Positions 24,549 to 33,367 of a DNA stretch of 64,000 bases are shown here, piece after piece. The position numbers and the translations under genes were made by a program. The notes under the pieces were generated by a model. That model made no database searches, was not told where the DNA came from, and was given only the letters and a program-made list of their open reading frames with translations. The number at the start of each line of letters is the position of its first letter. The first letter of the stretch is position 1. This stretch comes from Azotobacter bryophylli (GTDB taxonomy: Bacteria > Pseudomonadota > Gammaproteobacteria > Pseudomonadales > Pseudomonadaceae). The DNA lies in the NCBI RefSeq assembly GCF_042643485.1, contig NZ_JBHRSJ010000010.1:51929-115928 (forward strand). Reading direction: 5' to 3'.

Positions 24549-27451
24549 CCGCTTTCAGCCGCCTGCCCGCTCCCATGGGCCTGCTCATCGACCGCAACCG
24601 GCCGATCACCTTCGATTTCGACGGCACCGCCTACCAGGGCTACGCCGGCGACAGCATCGCCAGCGCTCTGGTCGCCAACGGCCGCTGGCTGCTCTCGCGC
24701 TCGTTCAAGTACCACCGCCCGCGCGGCCCGCTGACCATGGCCGGGCAGGACGCCAACACCCTGGTGCAGCTGCCCAGCGAGCCCAACGTGCTGGCCGACC
24801 TGCAGCCGCTGAGCGCCGGTCTGTCGGTCACCGGCCAGAACTATTCCGGCTCCCTGGACGGCGACCGCGACGCCTTCCTCGGCAAGTTCTCCAAGTTCAT
24901 GCCGGTCGGCTTCTACTACCGCTCCTTCTACAAGCCCAAGGGCATCTGGAAGGTCTGGGAGCCGATCATCCGCAAGAAGGCCGGTCTCGGCGTGCTGGAC
25001 CTGAAGTTCCAGCCCGAGTACCACGACAAGGCCTTCCTGTTCACCGACGTCGCCGTGATCGGCGCCGGCCCCGCCGGCCTGACCGCCGCCCTCACCGCCG
25101 CCAAGGCCGGGGCCAAGGTCCTGCTGATCGAGCAGCAGTCCTACCTCGGCGGCGCCCTGGCCTGGGCGCGCTTCGACATCGAGGGCAAGCGCGCCGACGC
25201 CCTGCGCCGCGAGCTGGTGGACGCGGTGGAAAGCCATCCGAACATCCGCATCCTCAAGGACGCCACCTGCAACGCCTGGTTCGCCGACAACTACCTGCCG
25301 GTGATCCACGCCAACCGTCTCTACAAGGTGCGCGCCAAGCAGTGCATCAACGCCGCCGGCGCCTTCGACCAGCCGGTGGTGTTCCGCAACAACGACCTGC
25401 CGGGCGTCATGCTGACCAGCGCCGCCCAGCGCCTGATGAAGCTCTACGCGGTCAAGCCGGGCAGCCGGGCGGTGGTCCTGACCGGCAACGACGACGGCTA
25501 CCTGGCCGCCCTCGACCTGGCTGACGCGGGCGTGACCGTAGCCGCGGTGGTGGACATGCGCAACGCGCCGGCCGACCAGCGTCTGGCCACGGCCCTGCAG
25601 CAGCGCGGCATCCCGATGCAGACCGGCAGCACCGTGTACGAGGCGCTGCACGGCAAGGGCATGCGCCACATCACCGGGGTCGACGTGCGCCACATCACCG
25701 GCAAGGGCCAGGTGACCGGCAGCGGCCAGCGCATCGACTGCGACCTGCTGTGCATGTCCGCCGGTTACATGCCGGTGTACCAGCTGCTCTGCCAGGCCGG
25801 CGGCAAGCTGGCCTACGACGACGCCCAGGCCGCCTTCAGCCTGAGCGGTCTGCCGAAGAACCTCACCGTCGCCGGTTCGGTCAACGGCCGCAACGCCCTG
25901 GACAACGTCCTGCTGGAAGCCGCCCAGGTCGCCGGCGCCGCCTGCGCCACTCTCGGCCTGCAGGCCGCCCCGGCGCCGGCCCACTACACCTTCGAGCCGC
26001 GGGTCAACTTCGACTGGCCGATCTTCCCGCACCCGGACGGCAAGGACTTCGTCGACTTCGACGAGGACCTGCAGGTGCGCGACATCGTCAACGCCACCCG
26101 CCACGGCTACCGCGACGTGCAGCTGGTCAAGCGCTTCTCCACCGTCGGCATGGGGCCGTCCCAGGGCCGTCATTCGGCGCTGCCGACCGCACGCCTGGTG
26201 GCCCAGGCCACCAAGCGCAGCGTCAGCGAGACCGGCGTGACCACCGCGCGTCCGCCGTTCGTCGCGGAGAAACTGGCCCACGTGGCCGGCCGCGGCTTCG
26301 ATCCGTACCGGCAGACCGCCATGCACCAGCGCCACCTGGAGCTGGGCGCGAAGATGATGCCCGCCGGCGTCTGGCAGCGTCCGGCCTACTACGGCCGGCC
26401 GGAGAACCGCGACGCCTGCATGCAGGCCGAGGCCCGCCACGTGCGCCAGAAGGTCGGCATCATCGACGTCTCCACCCTGGGCGGTCTGGACGTGCGCGGC
26501 CCGGACGCCGCCGAGTTCCTCAACCGCCTGTACACCTTCACCTTCACCAAGCAGCCGGTGGGCCGCTCGCGCTACGCGCTGATGACCAACGAGCACGGTG
26601 TGGTGATCGACGACGGCGTCTGCGCGCGCTTCGCCGACAACCACTTCTACGTCACCGCCACCACCAGCGGCGTGGACCGCATCTACCAGCAGATGCTCAA
26701 GTGGAACGCCCAGTGGCGCCTGAACGTGGACGTCACCAACGTCACCGCCGCGCTGGCCGCGGTCAACGTGGCCGGTCCGGATTCGCGCAAGGTGCTGGAG
26801 AAGGTCTGCAAGGACATCGACCTCTCCGCCGAAGGCTTCCCCTACCTGGGCGTGCGCCTGGGCACGGTGGCCGGCATCCCGGCGCGCCTGCTGCGGGTCG
26901 GCTTCGTCGGCGAACTGGGCTACGAGATCCACGTCCCGGCGCGCTACGGCGAGGCGCTGTGGGACGCGCTGATGGAAGCGGGCAAGGAGTTCGACCTGCG
27001 TCCGTTCGGCGTCGAGACCCAGCGCCTGCTGCGTCTGGAGAAGGGCCACGTGATCATCAGCCAGGACACCGACGGCATGTCCCACCCGTCCGAGATCGAC
27101 ATGGGCTGGGCCGTCACCCGCAGCAAGCCGTTCTTCGTCGGCAAGCGCTCGGTGGAGATCCTCGAGGCCCAGCCGCTCAAGCGCAAGCTGGTCGGCTTCA
27201 CCCTGCCGGCCACCTCGATGAAGCCGCTGGAAGGCCACCTGGTGCTGAACGGGCCGGACATCAGCGGCAACGTGACCTCCTGCGAGTACAGCGAGACCCT
27301 CGGCCAGATCATCGGCCTGGCCTACTGCGCCGCCGAGCAGAGCGTCCCGGGCGACCAGATCCCGATCCGCGTCGAAGGCGGCATGGTGGTCTACGCCAAG
27401 GTGGTCAAGCTGCCCTTCTACGATCCCGAAACCAAACGCCAGGAGCTGTGA
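24545..27451 (+). CDS. mgdC: N-methylglutamate dehydrogenase subunit C (SoxA-like alpha)
   Basis: 968 residues. In order: an N-terminal ferredoxin-like fold without iron-sulfur cysteines (about 10-100, ITFDFDGTAYQGYAGDSIASAL); a pyridine-nucleotide/flavin domain (about 165-480, VAVIGAGPAGLTAALTAAKAGAKVLLIEQ); and a C-terminal glycine-cleavage-T-like tetrahydrofolate domain (about 590-968, with GRSRYALMTNEHGVVIDDGV and GELGYEIHVPARYGEALWDAL). In this family the T-like domain captures the formaldehyde equivalent as 5,10-methylene-tetrahydrofolate, the substrate of FolD encoded upstream. The start at 24545 overlaps the mgdB stop (ATGA); the frame extends upstream but only over mgdB. Confidence 0.85.
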   Translation: MTAFSRLPAPMGLLIDRNRPITFDFDGTAYQGYAGDSIASALVANGRWLLSRSFKYHRPRGPLTMAGQDANTLVQLPSEPNVLADLQPLSAGLSVTGQNYSGSLDGDRDAFLGKFSKFMPVGFYYRSFYKPKGIWKVWEPIIRKKAGLGVLDLKFQPEYHDKAFLFTDVAVIGAGPAGLTAALTAAKAGAKVLLIEQQSYLGGALAWARFDIEGKRADALRRELVDAVESHPNIRILKDATCNAWFADNYLPVIHANRLYKVRAKQCINAAGAFDQPVVFRNNDLPGVMLTSAAQRLMKLYAVKPGSRAVVLTGNDDGYLAALDLADAGVTVAAVVDMRNAPADQRLATALQQRGIPMQTGSTVYEALHGKGMRHITGVDVRHITGKGQVTGSGQRIDCDLLCMSAGYMPVYQLLCQAGGKLAYDDAQAAFSLSGLPKNLTVAGSVNGRNALDNVLLEAAQVAGAACATLGLQAAPAPAHYTFEPRVNFDWPIFPHPDGKDFVDFDEDLQVRDIVNATRHGYRDVQLVKRFSTVGMGPSQGRHSALPTARLVAQATKRSVSETGVTTARPPFVAEKLAHVAGRGFDPYRQTAMHQRHLELGAKMMPAGVWQRPAYYGRPENRDACMQAEARHVRQKVGIIDVSTLGGLDVRGPDAAEFLNRLYTFTFTKQPVGRSRYALMTNEHGVVIDDGVCARFADNHFYVTATTSGVDRIYQQMLKWNAQWRLNVDVTNVTAALAAVNVAGPDSRKVLEKVCKDIDLSAEGFPYLGVRLGTVAGIPARLLRVGFVGELGYEIHVPARYGEALWDALMEAGKEFDLRPFGVETQRLLRLEKGHVIISQDTDGMSHPSEIDMGWAVTRSKPFFVGKRSVEILEAQPLKRKLVGFTLPATSMKPLEGHLVLNGPDISGNVTSCEYSETLGQIIGLAYCAAEQSVPGDQIPIRVEGGMVVYAKVVKLPFYDPETKRQEL

Positions 27452-27453
27452 TC

Positions 27454-28134
27454 ATGGCCACTCTGCAAGCCCAGGATTTCATCGAACGCAGCCCGCTGTA
27501 CCGCAAACAGGCCGGCGCCACTCTCGGCCGGCTGGGCGACAGCGTGATCGTCGCCCACTACGGCGAGCACGACGAGAGCGCGCAGCTCGCCCGCTGCGCG
27601 CTGATCGACCTGACCAACCTGGCACGGGTCGGCTTTCGTGGCGCCGAGTCCGCCGAGTACCTGAAGGAGCGCGGCTACGCGCTCCCGGAGGCGCCCAACC
27701 GGGCGCTGACCCAGGACGACGGCAGCCACGTCGCGCGCCTGTCGCAGACCGAGTACCTGCTGCTCGGCAGTCTGCGCGACGCCGGCCGGCGCGTCGCCCA
27801 GGAAGAGCGCAACTGGGAGTTCGGCGAAGCGGCCAACTACCTGCTGCCGCGCCAGGACAGCCACGCCTGGCTGCTGCTCACCGGCGAGCACGTCAGCGAC
27901 GTGATGGCCAAGCTGTGCGGCGTCGACCTGAGTCCCGAGGCCTTCCCGCAAGGCTCGGTGGCGCAGACCTCGGCGGCGCGGATCAACGTCATCGTCATCA
28001 ACCTCGGCCTGGGCGAACTGCCCTGCTTCCAGATCCTCTGCGACCGCGCCTCGGTCAGCTACTTCTGGGACGCGATGCTGGACGCCATGGCCGAGTTCGG
28101 CGGCAAGCCGGCGGGAATCGACGTGCTGCTGTGA
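27454..28134 (+). CDS. mgdD: N-methylglutamate dehydrogenase subunit D (SoxG-like gamma)
   Basis: 226 residues of the sarcosine oxidase gamma family, a T-protein-like fold that packs against the alpha subunit. Visible family features are RSPLYRKQAGATLGRLGDS near the N-terminus and the LLLTGEHVSDVMAKLCGVDLSPEAFPQGSVAQTSAARINVIV segment. It begins three bases after mgdC. The message then meets a short hairpin repeat and the IclR gene. Confidence 0.85.
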   Translation: MATLQAQDFIERSPLYRKQAGATLGRLGDSVIVAHYGEHDESAQLARCALIDLTNLARVGFRGAESAEYLKERGYALPEAPNRALTQDDGSHVARLSQTEYLLLGSLRDAGRRVAQEERNWEFGEAANYLLPRQDSHAWLLLTGEHVSDVMAKLCGVDLSPEAFPQGSVAQTSAARINVIVINLGLGELPCFQILCDRASVSYFWDAMLDAMAEFGGKPAGIDVLL

Positions 28135-28158
28135 GCCATCGCGCCGGCACCGAGTAAA

Positions 28159-28184
28159 GGTTCCCACGCGGGAGCGTGGGAACC
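28159..28184. repeat. REP-like short palindrome
   Basis: GGTTCCCACGC-GGGA-GCGTGGGAACC, a perfect 11-bp stem with a four-base loop. The GTTCCCACGC...GCGTGGGAAC core is a dispersed extragenic palindrome I recognise from many Pseudomonas genomes. No T run follows, so it is more likely a REP/transcript-stabilising element than a terminator. Confidence 0.6.
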
Positions 28185-28219
28185 CTCTCCCGACCCAACC
28201 CTGCCCCGGAACCCCGACC

Positions 28220-29002
28220 ATGAGCGCCTACGAAGAACTCGAAACCGGTCGGGAAACCGACTACACGGTTCCCGCCCTGCAGCGCGGCCTCTCCATCCTG
28301 CAGATGTTCAACGCCCGCCAGCGCACCCTCGGCACCAGCGACATCGCCGAGCGCCTGGGGGTCAGCGTCTCGGCGATCTACCGGATCGTCCATACCCTGA
28401 GCGAGATGGGCTACCTGCGCAAACTGGCGAAGAACACCTACGAACTGGGACCCCAGGTGGTCTCGGACGGCTTCAGCTACCTGGCCAGCCGCGACATCGT
28501 GGACCTCGCCCTGCCCCATCTCAACGCCCTGCGCGACCGCACCTCGCTGTCCTGCCACCTGACCATCCGCGAGCAGACCGACAGCCTCTACCTGTATCGC
28601 GCCTTCGCCGCCCAGCGCCTGTCGGTGAACATTCCCATCGGCACGCGCATCCCCTGCCACTGCACGGCCATGGGCCGCATCCTGCTCAGCGGCCTGACGG
28701 CGGAGGAGCTGGACGTCCTGTACCAGCACGTGCGCCTGGACGACTACCCGCCGCCAGCGCCCAAGACCCTGCCCGAACTGCAGCAGCTGGTGGACGGGGA
28801 CCGCGAGCGCGGCTGGGTGCTGCACCGCTCCGACTACTCCACCGCCATCGCCGCCGGGGTCCGCAACCACCTGGGCGAGATCGTCGCCGCGATCAACCTC
28901 TCCGGCCCGGACGCGGTGATGGACAGCCCGGAGTCCCAGGCCCGTTACCTGGCGGCCCTGCTGCAAACCGCGGAGCGGATCTCCGCCGAGCTGGGCCGGT
29001 GA
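28220..29002 (+). CDS. IclR-family regulator of the mgd operon (inferred)
   Basis: 260 residues. The winged helix spans about 20-75 (ALQRGLSILQMFNARQRTLGTSDIAERLGVSVSAIYRIVHTLSEMG) and the effector domain follows, with the conserved IPCHCTAMGRILLSGL and GVRNHLGEIVAAINLSGP. It is 85 bases after mgdD on the same strand, separated only by a REP-like palindrome. It therefore probably senses a pathway compound and controls purU-folD-mgdABCD. Confidence 0.85.
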   Translation: MSAYEELETGRETDYTVPALQRGLSILQMFNARQRTLGTSDIAERLGVSVSAIYRIVHTLSEMGYLRKLAKNTYELGPQVVSDGFSYLASRDIVDLALPHLNALRDRTSLSCHLTIREQTDSLYLYRAFAAQRLSVNIPIGTRIPCHCTAMGRILLSGLTAEELDVLYQHVRLDDYPPPAPKTLPELQQLVDGDRERGWVLHRSDYSTAIAAGVRNHLGEIVAAINLSGPDAVMDSPESQARYLAALLQTAERISAELGR

Positions 29003-29081
29003 AGGCGACGACCGAGCGAAACGCCCGGAGCGGGGCGTGTGATACTGACGCCAACCGACCACCCGCACGAGGAACGCCCGC

Positions 29082-29477
29082 GTGATCGACTATCGCCGCA
29101 ATGCCCCCCTCCCCGCCGCCGAAGTGGCCCGGGTGTTCGACGCCTCCGGCATCCGCCGTCCCAGCGACGATCTGGCGCGGATCGAGCGGATGTTCGCCAA
29201 TGCCGATCTGGTGTTCTCGGCCTGGCACGGCCAGCGGCTGGTCGGCGTCTGCCGGGCGCTGACCGACTTCAGCTACTGCTGCTACCTGTCCGACCTGGCG
29301 GTGGACCGCGCCTACCAGCACCGCGGCATCGGCCGCACGCTGGTCGAGCGGGTACGCCAGGCGATCGGCCGGGAAGTCTCGCTGCTGCTGCTGGCGGCGC
29401 CTGAGGCGATGGACTATTACCCCCGGCTCGGCTTCGAGCCAGTCGACAACGGCTTCCTCATCCGCCGCCAGCGCTGA
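29082..29477 (+). CDS. GNAT-family N-acetyltransferase
   Basis: 131 residues with a GTG start at 29082. The acetyl-CoA pyrophosphate loop is seen as QHRGIGRTLVERV (about 86-98) after the YLSDLAVDRAY strand. The C-terminal part has MDYYPRLGFEPVDNGF. It is a small single-domain acetyltransferase whose acceptor is unknown. It precedes the TIR gene by 214 bases on the same strand; co-transcription is possible but not evident. Confidence 0.85.
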   Translation: MIDYRRNAPLPAAEVARVFDASGIRRPSDDLARIERMFANADLVFSAWHGQRLVGVCRALTDFSYCCYLSDLAVDRAYQHRGIGRTLVERVRQAIGREVSLLLLAAPEAMDYYPRLGFEPVDNGFLIRRQR

Positions 29478-29691
29478 GCGCACGGCCGGCCGCCGCGGTG
29501 GACACCGGCGGGGGCAAATGGGTATGGTCTCGGGAGCGCCGGCGAGACCGCCGGCCGCACGGGCTTGCCGTCGGGCGGCTCTCGGTGGTTCTCGCGTTTT
29601 CCCGGCATTCGAGATGATTCGGGCCTGCAGGATGGCAAGGAAGGTTATCCGCCACCCATTCCGGGTGGTCATGCATCAGGGAAGATGATCC

Positions 29692-30294
29692 ATGCCTATC
29701 CTCACCGAACAGGACGTCCGCGAGCGCGCGCGCCGGGCGCTCCGCTCCGACCAGGTCCAGCGCAAGGCCTGCCTCCCCCGCGACAGCCGGGAAATCCTCC
29801 GCGACCTGGCCGGCGCCCCGAAAACCCAGTACGACATCTTCGTCTGCCACAGCACCGGCGACGCCGATCTGCTCCTGGGCATCCGGGGCGTTCTCGAGGA
29901 TCTGGGCTACACCCCCTACATCGACTGGGACGAGGAAGCCGAGCCGGGGCCGGCCGCGGTCACCCCGGAGAGCGCGGAGCGGCGCCGCGCCCAGCTGCAA
30001 ACGGCCCGTTCGCTGCTCTACGTCGCCGGCGGCGCGTTCCGCCCATCCTGCTGGCTGCCCTGGGAACTCGGTTACTTCGAGGGGTTGCGGGAGAAGGTCG
30101 CCATCCTGCCGGTGAAGGACTACGTGACCGATGCCTTCGACGTCGGCGGCTATCTGAGCATCTACCCCTACTGCCTGCGGGAGCAGAACCAGTCGGGACA
30201 GGACACGCTATGGGTGCACAAGGACAGCGTGCACTACGTCGCCTTCGACCACTGGCTGGGCACCCGCAACGCCCAGCTGGCCTGGCGCAAGTAG
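29692..30294 (+). CDS. Stand-alone TIR-domain protein
   Basis: 200 residues. After about 45 charged N-terminal residues the TIR fold starts with box 1 YDIFVCHSTGDADLL (47-61), continues with LGYTPYIDWDE, SLLYVAGGAF and the CWLPWELGYFEGL helix whose Glu125 aligns with the catalytic glutamate of NAD-cleaving TIRs, and ends in AILPVKDY and a C-terminal Trp-rich extension. Bacterial TIR proteins often hydrolyse NAD+ or make cyclic ADP-ribose signals in phage defence, or act as effectors. No ThsA, Argonaute or other partner gene lies nearby. It is convergent with trpE, at a locus that in P. aeruginosa (from memory) holds pyocin genes. AGGGAAG precedes the ATG. Confidence 0.85.
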   Translation: MPILTEQDVRERARRALRSDQVQRKACLPRDSREILRDLAGAPKTQYDIFVCHSTGDADLLLGIRGVLEDLGYTPYIDWDEEAEPGPAAVTPESAERRRAQLQTARSLLYVAGGAFRPSCWLPWELGYFEGLREKVAILPVKDYVTDAFDVGGYLSIYPYCLREQNQSGQDTLWVHKDSVHYVAFDHWLGTRNAQLAWRK

Positions 30295-30337
30295 CGCGCC
30301 GGCAGCCCCCGCGCCGGGGGCCTGCCGCCGGGCGGAC

Positions 30338-31813
30338 TCAGCGGCCCTGCTCGGCCAGGGCCACGGCGCGGAACATGGCGCGGCGCTTGTTCAGGGTTTC
30401 CTCCCACTCCAGCTCCGGCACCGAGTCCATGACGATGCCGGCGCCGGCCTGCACGTGCAGCTCGCCGTCCTTGATCACCGCGGTGCGGATGGCGATGGCG
30501 GTGTCCATGTTGCCGTTCCACGCCCAGTAGCCGACGGCGCCGCCGTAGACGCCGCGCTTGACCGGCTCCAGCTCGTCGATGATCTCCATGGCGCGGATCT
30601 TCGGCGCGCCGGACAGGGTGCCGGCCGGCAGGATGGCGCGCAGGGCGTCCATCGCGGAGAGTTCCGGCTTGAGCTGGCCGGTGACGTTGGAAACGATGTG
30701 CATCACGTTGGAGTAGCGCTCTATCACCATCTTCTCGGTGAGCCGCACCGAGCCGGTGTCGGCCACCCGGCCGACGTCGTTGCGGCCCAGGTCGATCAGC
30801 ATCAGGTGCTCGGCCAGTTCCTTGGCGTCGGACAGCAGGTCCTGCTCCAGGGCCAGATCGGCCTCCTCGCTGGCGCCGCGCGGACGGGTACCGGCGATGG
30901 GACGCACGGTGACCAGGCCGTCCTCGACCCGCACCAGCACCTCCGGCGAGCTGCCCACCACATGGAAGTCGCCGAAATTGAAGAAGTACATGTAGGGCGT
31001 CGGGTTGAAGCAGCGCAGCGCCCGGTACAGGTCGATCGGCGCGGCCTGGAAGGGAATCGACATGCGCTGGGAGATCACCACCTGCATGCAGTCGCCGGCC
31101 AGGATGTATTCCCGGATGCGCGACACCGCCGCCTCGAAGTCCTCGCGGCCGAAGCTGGAGCGGAAGGCCGGCTCGGGTCCGCTCGGAGCGTCCAGATCGA
31201 TGCCCTGGCGCGGCGCCATGGGCTGACGCAGGGCCTGGCGCAGCGCCTGCAGGCGGGCCTGGGCCTGCTCGTAGGCGTCCGCCTGGCTCGGGTCGGCGAG
31301 CACGATCAGATGCATCTTGCCGGCCAGGTTGTCGAACACCACCACCTGGTCCGAGACCATCAGCAAGATGTCGGGAGTGCCGATGGTGTCGGGATTCGGG
31401 CAACGGGCCAGGCGCTTCTCCACGTAGCGCACGCTGTCGTAGCCGAAGTAGCCGACCAGGCCGCCGTTGAAGCGCGGCAGCCCCGGCTGATCCGGCACCC
31501 GGTAGCGGGTCTTGAACTGCTCGACGAAGGCCAGCGGGTCTTCGCTCTCGTAGCGCTCCACCTCGACCCCGTCGACGCTGATAGCGATCTGCTGCCCCTG
31601 GGCGCGCAGCACGGTACGGGCCGGCAGGCCGATGATCGAGTAGCGGCCCCACTTCTCGCCGCCCTGGACGGATTCGAGCAGGTAGGAGTTGGGCGCATCG
31701 GCGAGCTTCAGGTAGATCGACAGCGGGGTGTCGAAGTCGGCCAGGACTTCGCAGGCGAGCGGAATGCGGTTGTAGCCTTCGGCGGCCAAACGCAGGAATT
31801 CTTCGCGGGTCAT
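30338..31813 (-). CDS. trpE: Anthranilate synthase component I
   Basis: 491 residues. The tryptophan feedback site is present near residue 45 (SYLLESVQGGEKWGRYS). The chorismate-binding domain fills the C-terminal half, with FFNFGDFHVVGSSPEVLVR, PIAGTRPRG, LIDLGRNDVGRV and the final GAGIVMDSVPELEWEET. It converts chorismate and ammonia (from TrpG) to anthranilate in the cytoplasm. It lies 181 bases downstream of gph; the gap contains a Trp-codon-rich leader ORF. The gene is closed on its 3' side by a GC-rich hairpin shared with the convergent TIR gene (30301-30326). Confidence 0.97.
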   Translation of the reverse strand: MTREEFLRLAAEGYNRIPLACEVLADFDTPLSIYLKLADAPNSYLLESVQGGEKWGRYSIIGLPARTVLRAQGQQIAISVDGVEVERYESEDPLAFVEQFKTRYRVPDQPGLPRFNGGLVGYFGYDSVRYVEKRLARCPNPDTIGTPDILLMVSDQVVVFDNLAGKMHLIVLADPSQADAYEQAQARLQALRQALRQPMAPRQGIDLDAPSGPEPAFRSSFGREDFEAAVSRIREYILAGDCMQVVISQRMSIPFQAAPIDLYRALRCFNPTPYMYFFNFGDFHVVGSSPEVLVRVEDGLVTVRPIAGTRPRGASEEADLALEQDLLSDAKELAEHLMLIDLGRNDVGRVADTGSVRLTEKMVIERYSNVMHIVSNVTGQLKPELSAMDALRAILPAGTLSGAPKIRAMEIIDELEPVKRGVYGGAVGYWAWNGNMDTAIAIRTAVIKDGELHVQAGAGIVMDSVPELEWEETLNKRRAMFRAVALAEQGR

Positions 31814-31881
31814 GAATCAGCCTCGTGGGGGGCGGTGATAACGGTCGATGGGCAAACGCGCCGGCAGGCCGGCCGAAGACG

Positions 31882-31950
31882 TCAGGCGCGCCAGCGCCAG
31901 CGGGCCAGGGCCTTGATGACCTTCATCCAGAGTTTGCGGGTGACCACCAC
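31882..31950 (-). CDS. trpL: Candidate trp leader peptide upstream of trpE
   Basis: A 22-codon frame with GTG start (31950) ends ALARWRWRA-stop, with two Trp codons separated by one Arg codon plus a third upstream. AAGAGAG lies six bases before the GTG. The frame sits between gph and trpE, 68 bases before the trpE ATG. A CCGGC/GCCGG hairpin follows the stop codon, although no long T run is seen. Transcription attenuation of trpE by tryptophan is known in pseudomonads. The peptide is too small for ordinary gene calling and the start codon is uncertain. Confidence 0.55.
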   Translation of the reverse strand: MVVTRKLWMKVIKALARWRWRA

Positions 31951-31994
31951 GATCGGCTCTCTTGGGGCGGGAACGGAGGGGAGCTGCAGCCACA

Positions 31995-32696
31995 CTAGCG
32001 CAGCCCCGGAGTCGAAGCAACCAACAGAGAGAGATCGTCGAGCACCAGGGCCGGGCGCTCCTCGGCGATCGGCCGGCCGTGGTTGTAACCGTAGGAGAGC
32101 GCCACGCAGGGCACGCCGGCGGCGCGGGCGGCGAGCACGTCGTTGCGCGAGTCGCCGACGAACAGGGAACGCTCCGGTGTGGCGCCAGCCCGTTCCATCA
32201 CCCAGAACAGCGCCGCCGGGTCGGGCTTCTGCTGCGGCAGGGTGTCGCCGCCGACGATCCAGCTGAAGTAGCCGTCCAGCCCCTTCTCGGCCAGCAGCGG
32301 AGCGACGAACTGCGACGGCTTGTTGGTGATCAGGCCCAGGGGAATCTGGCGCGCGGCGAGCCAGTCCAGGCATTCGCGCACGCCGGGGTAGACGGTGGTG
32401 CGGTCGTGGCTGTCGGCGTAGGCCTGCATGAACAGCGCCAGCGCCGCGTCGGTCTCGGCGTCGCTCACCCCGGCATGCTCGAGGCCGCCGGCCAGGGCGC
32501 GGCGCACCAGCACTCGCGAGCCGTTGCCGACCCACAGGCGCACCCGCTCGACGCCGGCCGGCGCGCGGCCGAGCCGGGCCAGCATGCTGTCCACCGCAGC
32601 CGCCAGGTCCGGCACCGAGTCCATCAGGGTGCCGTCCAGGTCGAACATCACCAGCGCCGGCAGGGCGCCGTCGAACAGGCGCTCGAGCGGCGTCAC
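31995..32696 (-). CDS. gph: Phosphoglycolate phosphatase
   Basis: 233 residues of the HAD superfamily. Motif I is VMFDLDGTLMDSVPDL, motif II Thr is in LITNKPS, motif III Lys in PQQKPDP and motif IV FVGDSRNDV. It removes phosphate from 2-phosphoglycolate formed during DNA repair or oxygenation side reactions. The GTG start at 32696 overlaps the rpe stop (GTGA), so the two are translationally coupled. Confidence 0.93.
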   Translation of the reverse strand: MTPLERLFDGALPALVMFDLDGTLMDSVPDLAAAVDSMLARLGRAPAGVERVRLWVGNGSRVLVRRALAGGLEHAGVSDAETDAALALFMQAYADSHDRTTVYPGVRECLDWLAARQIPLGLITNKPSQFVAPLLAEKGLDGYFSWIVGGDTLPQQKPDPAALFWVMERAGATPERSLFVGDSRNDVLAARAAGVPCVALSYGYNHGRPIAEERPALVLDDLSLLVASTPGLR

Positions 32697-33367
32697 GGGC
32701 GCACCCGAGCCAGTTCGGCGCGCATCGCGGCGATCACCTCAGCGTAATCCGGGGCGTTGAAGATGGCCGAACCGGCGACGAAGGTATCGGCGCCGGCGGC
32801 GGCGATCTCGCCGATGTTCTTCACGTTCACGCCGCCGTCGATTTCCAGGCGGATGTCGCGGCCGCTGGCGTCGATCAGAGCGCGCGCCTCGCGCAGCTTG
32901 TCCAGCGTACCGGGGATGAACTTCTGCCCGCCGAAGCCGGGGTTGACGCTCATCAAGAGGACCATGTCGACCTTGTCCATCACGTACTTCAGCACGTCCA
33001 GCGGGGTCGCCGGGTTGAACACCAGGCCGGCCTTGGCGCCGCCGTCCTTGATCAGCTGCAGGGAGCGGTCGATGTGCTCCGAGGCCTCCGGGTGGAAGGT
33101 GATGTAGCTGGCGCCGGCCTCGAGGAAGTCGCCGATGAGGCGGTCAACCGGCTTGACCATCAGGTGCACGTCGATCGGCGCCTGGATGCCGTACTTGCGC
33201 AGCGCCGAGCAGACCATCGGACCGATGGTCAGGTTGGGCACGTAGTGGTTGTCCATCACGTCGAAGTGGACGATGTCCGCACCGGCGGCGAGAACACGGT
33301 CGACTTCCTCGCCCAGCCGGGCGAAGTCGGCGGAGAGGATCGACGGGGCGATGGCGAAGGGTTGCAT
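32693..33367 (-). CDS. rpe: Ribulose-phosphate 3-epimerase
   Basis: 224 residues, TIM barrel. IAPSILSADFARLGEEVD, HFDVMDNHYVPNLTIGP with metal His/Asp, HLMV, MSVNPGFGGQKFIP and the LEIDGGVNVKNIGEIAAAGAD phosphate-binding region are all intact. It interconverts ribulose- and xylulose-5-phosphate. The start at 33367 is chosen over 33463 because it gives the normal MQPFAIAPSIL N-terminus. Confidence 0.96.
   Translation of the reverse strand: MQPFAIAPSILSADFARLGEEVDRVLAAGADIVHFDVMDNHYVPNLTIGPMVCSALRKYGIQAPIDVHLMVKPVDRLIGDFLEAGASYITFHPEASEHIDRSLQLIKDGGAKAGLVFNPATPLDVLKYVMDKVDMVLLMSVNPGFGGQKFIPGTLDKLREARALIDASGRDIRLEIDGGVNVKNIGEIAAAGADTFVAGSAIFNAPDYAEVIAAMRAELARVRP

Noticed and set aside
22988..28134. 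Heterotetrameric sarcosine oxidase (soxBDAG) as the name for this operon
   Set aside because: Kept as an alternative, but glyA is missing, the delta subunit lacks the zinc Cys pairs, and gmaS-mgsABC-amt occur in the same window, which favours N-methylglutamate dehydrogenase.
29692..30294. Thoeris defence system
   Set aside because: Only the TIR gene is present; no ThsA-like SIR2/SLOG gene lies within the window.
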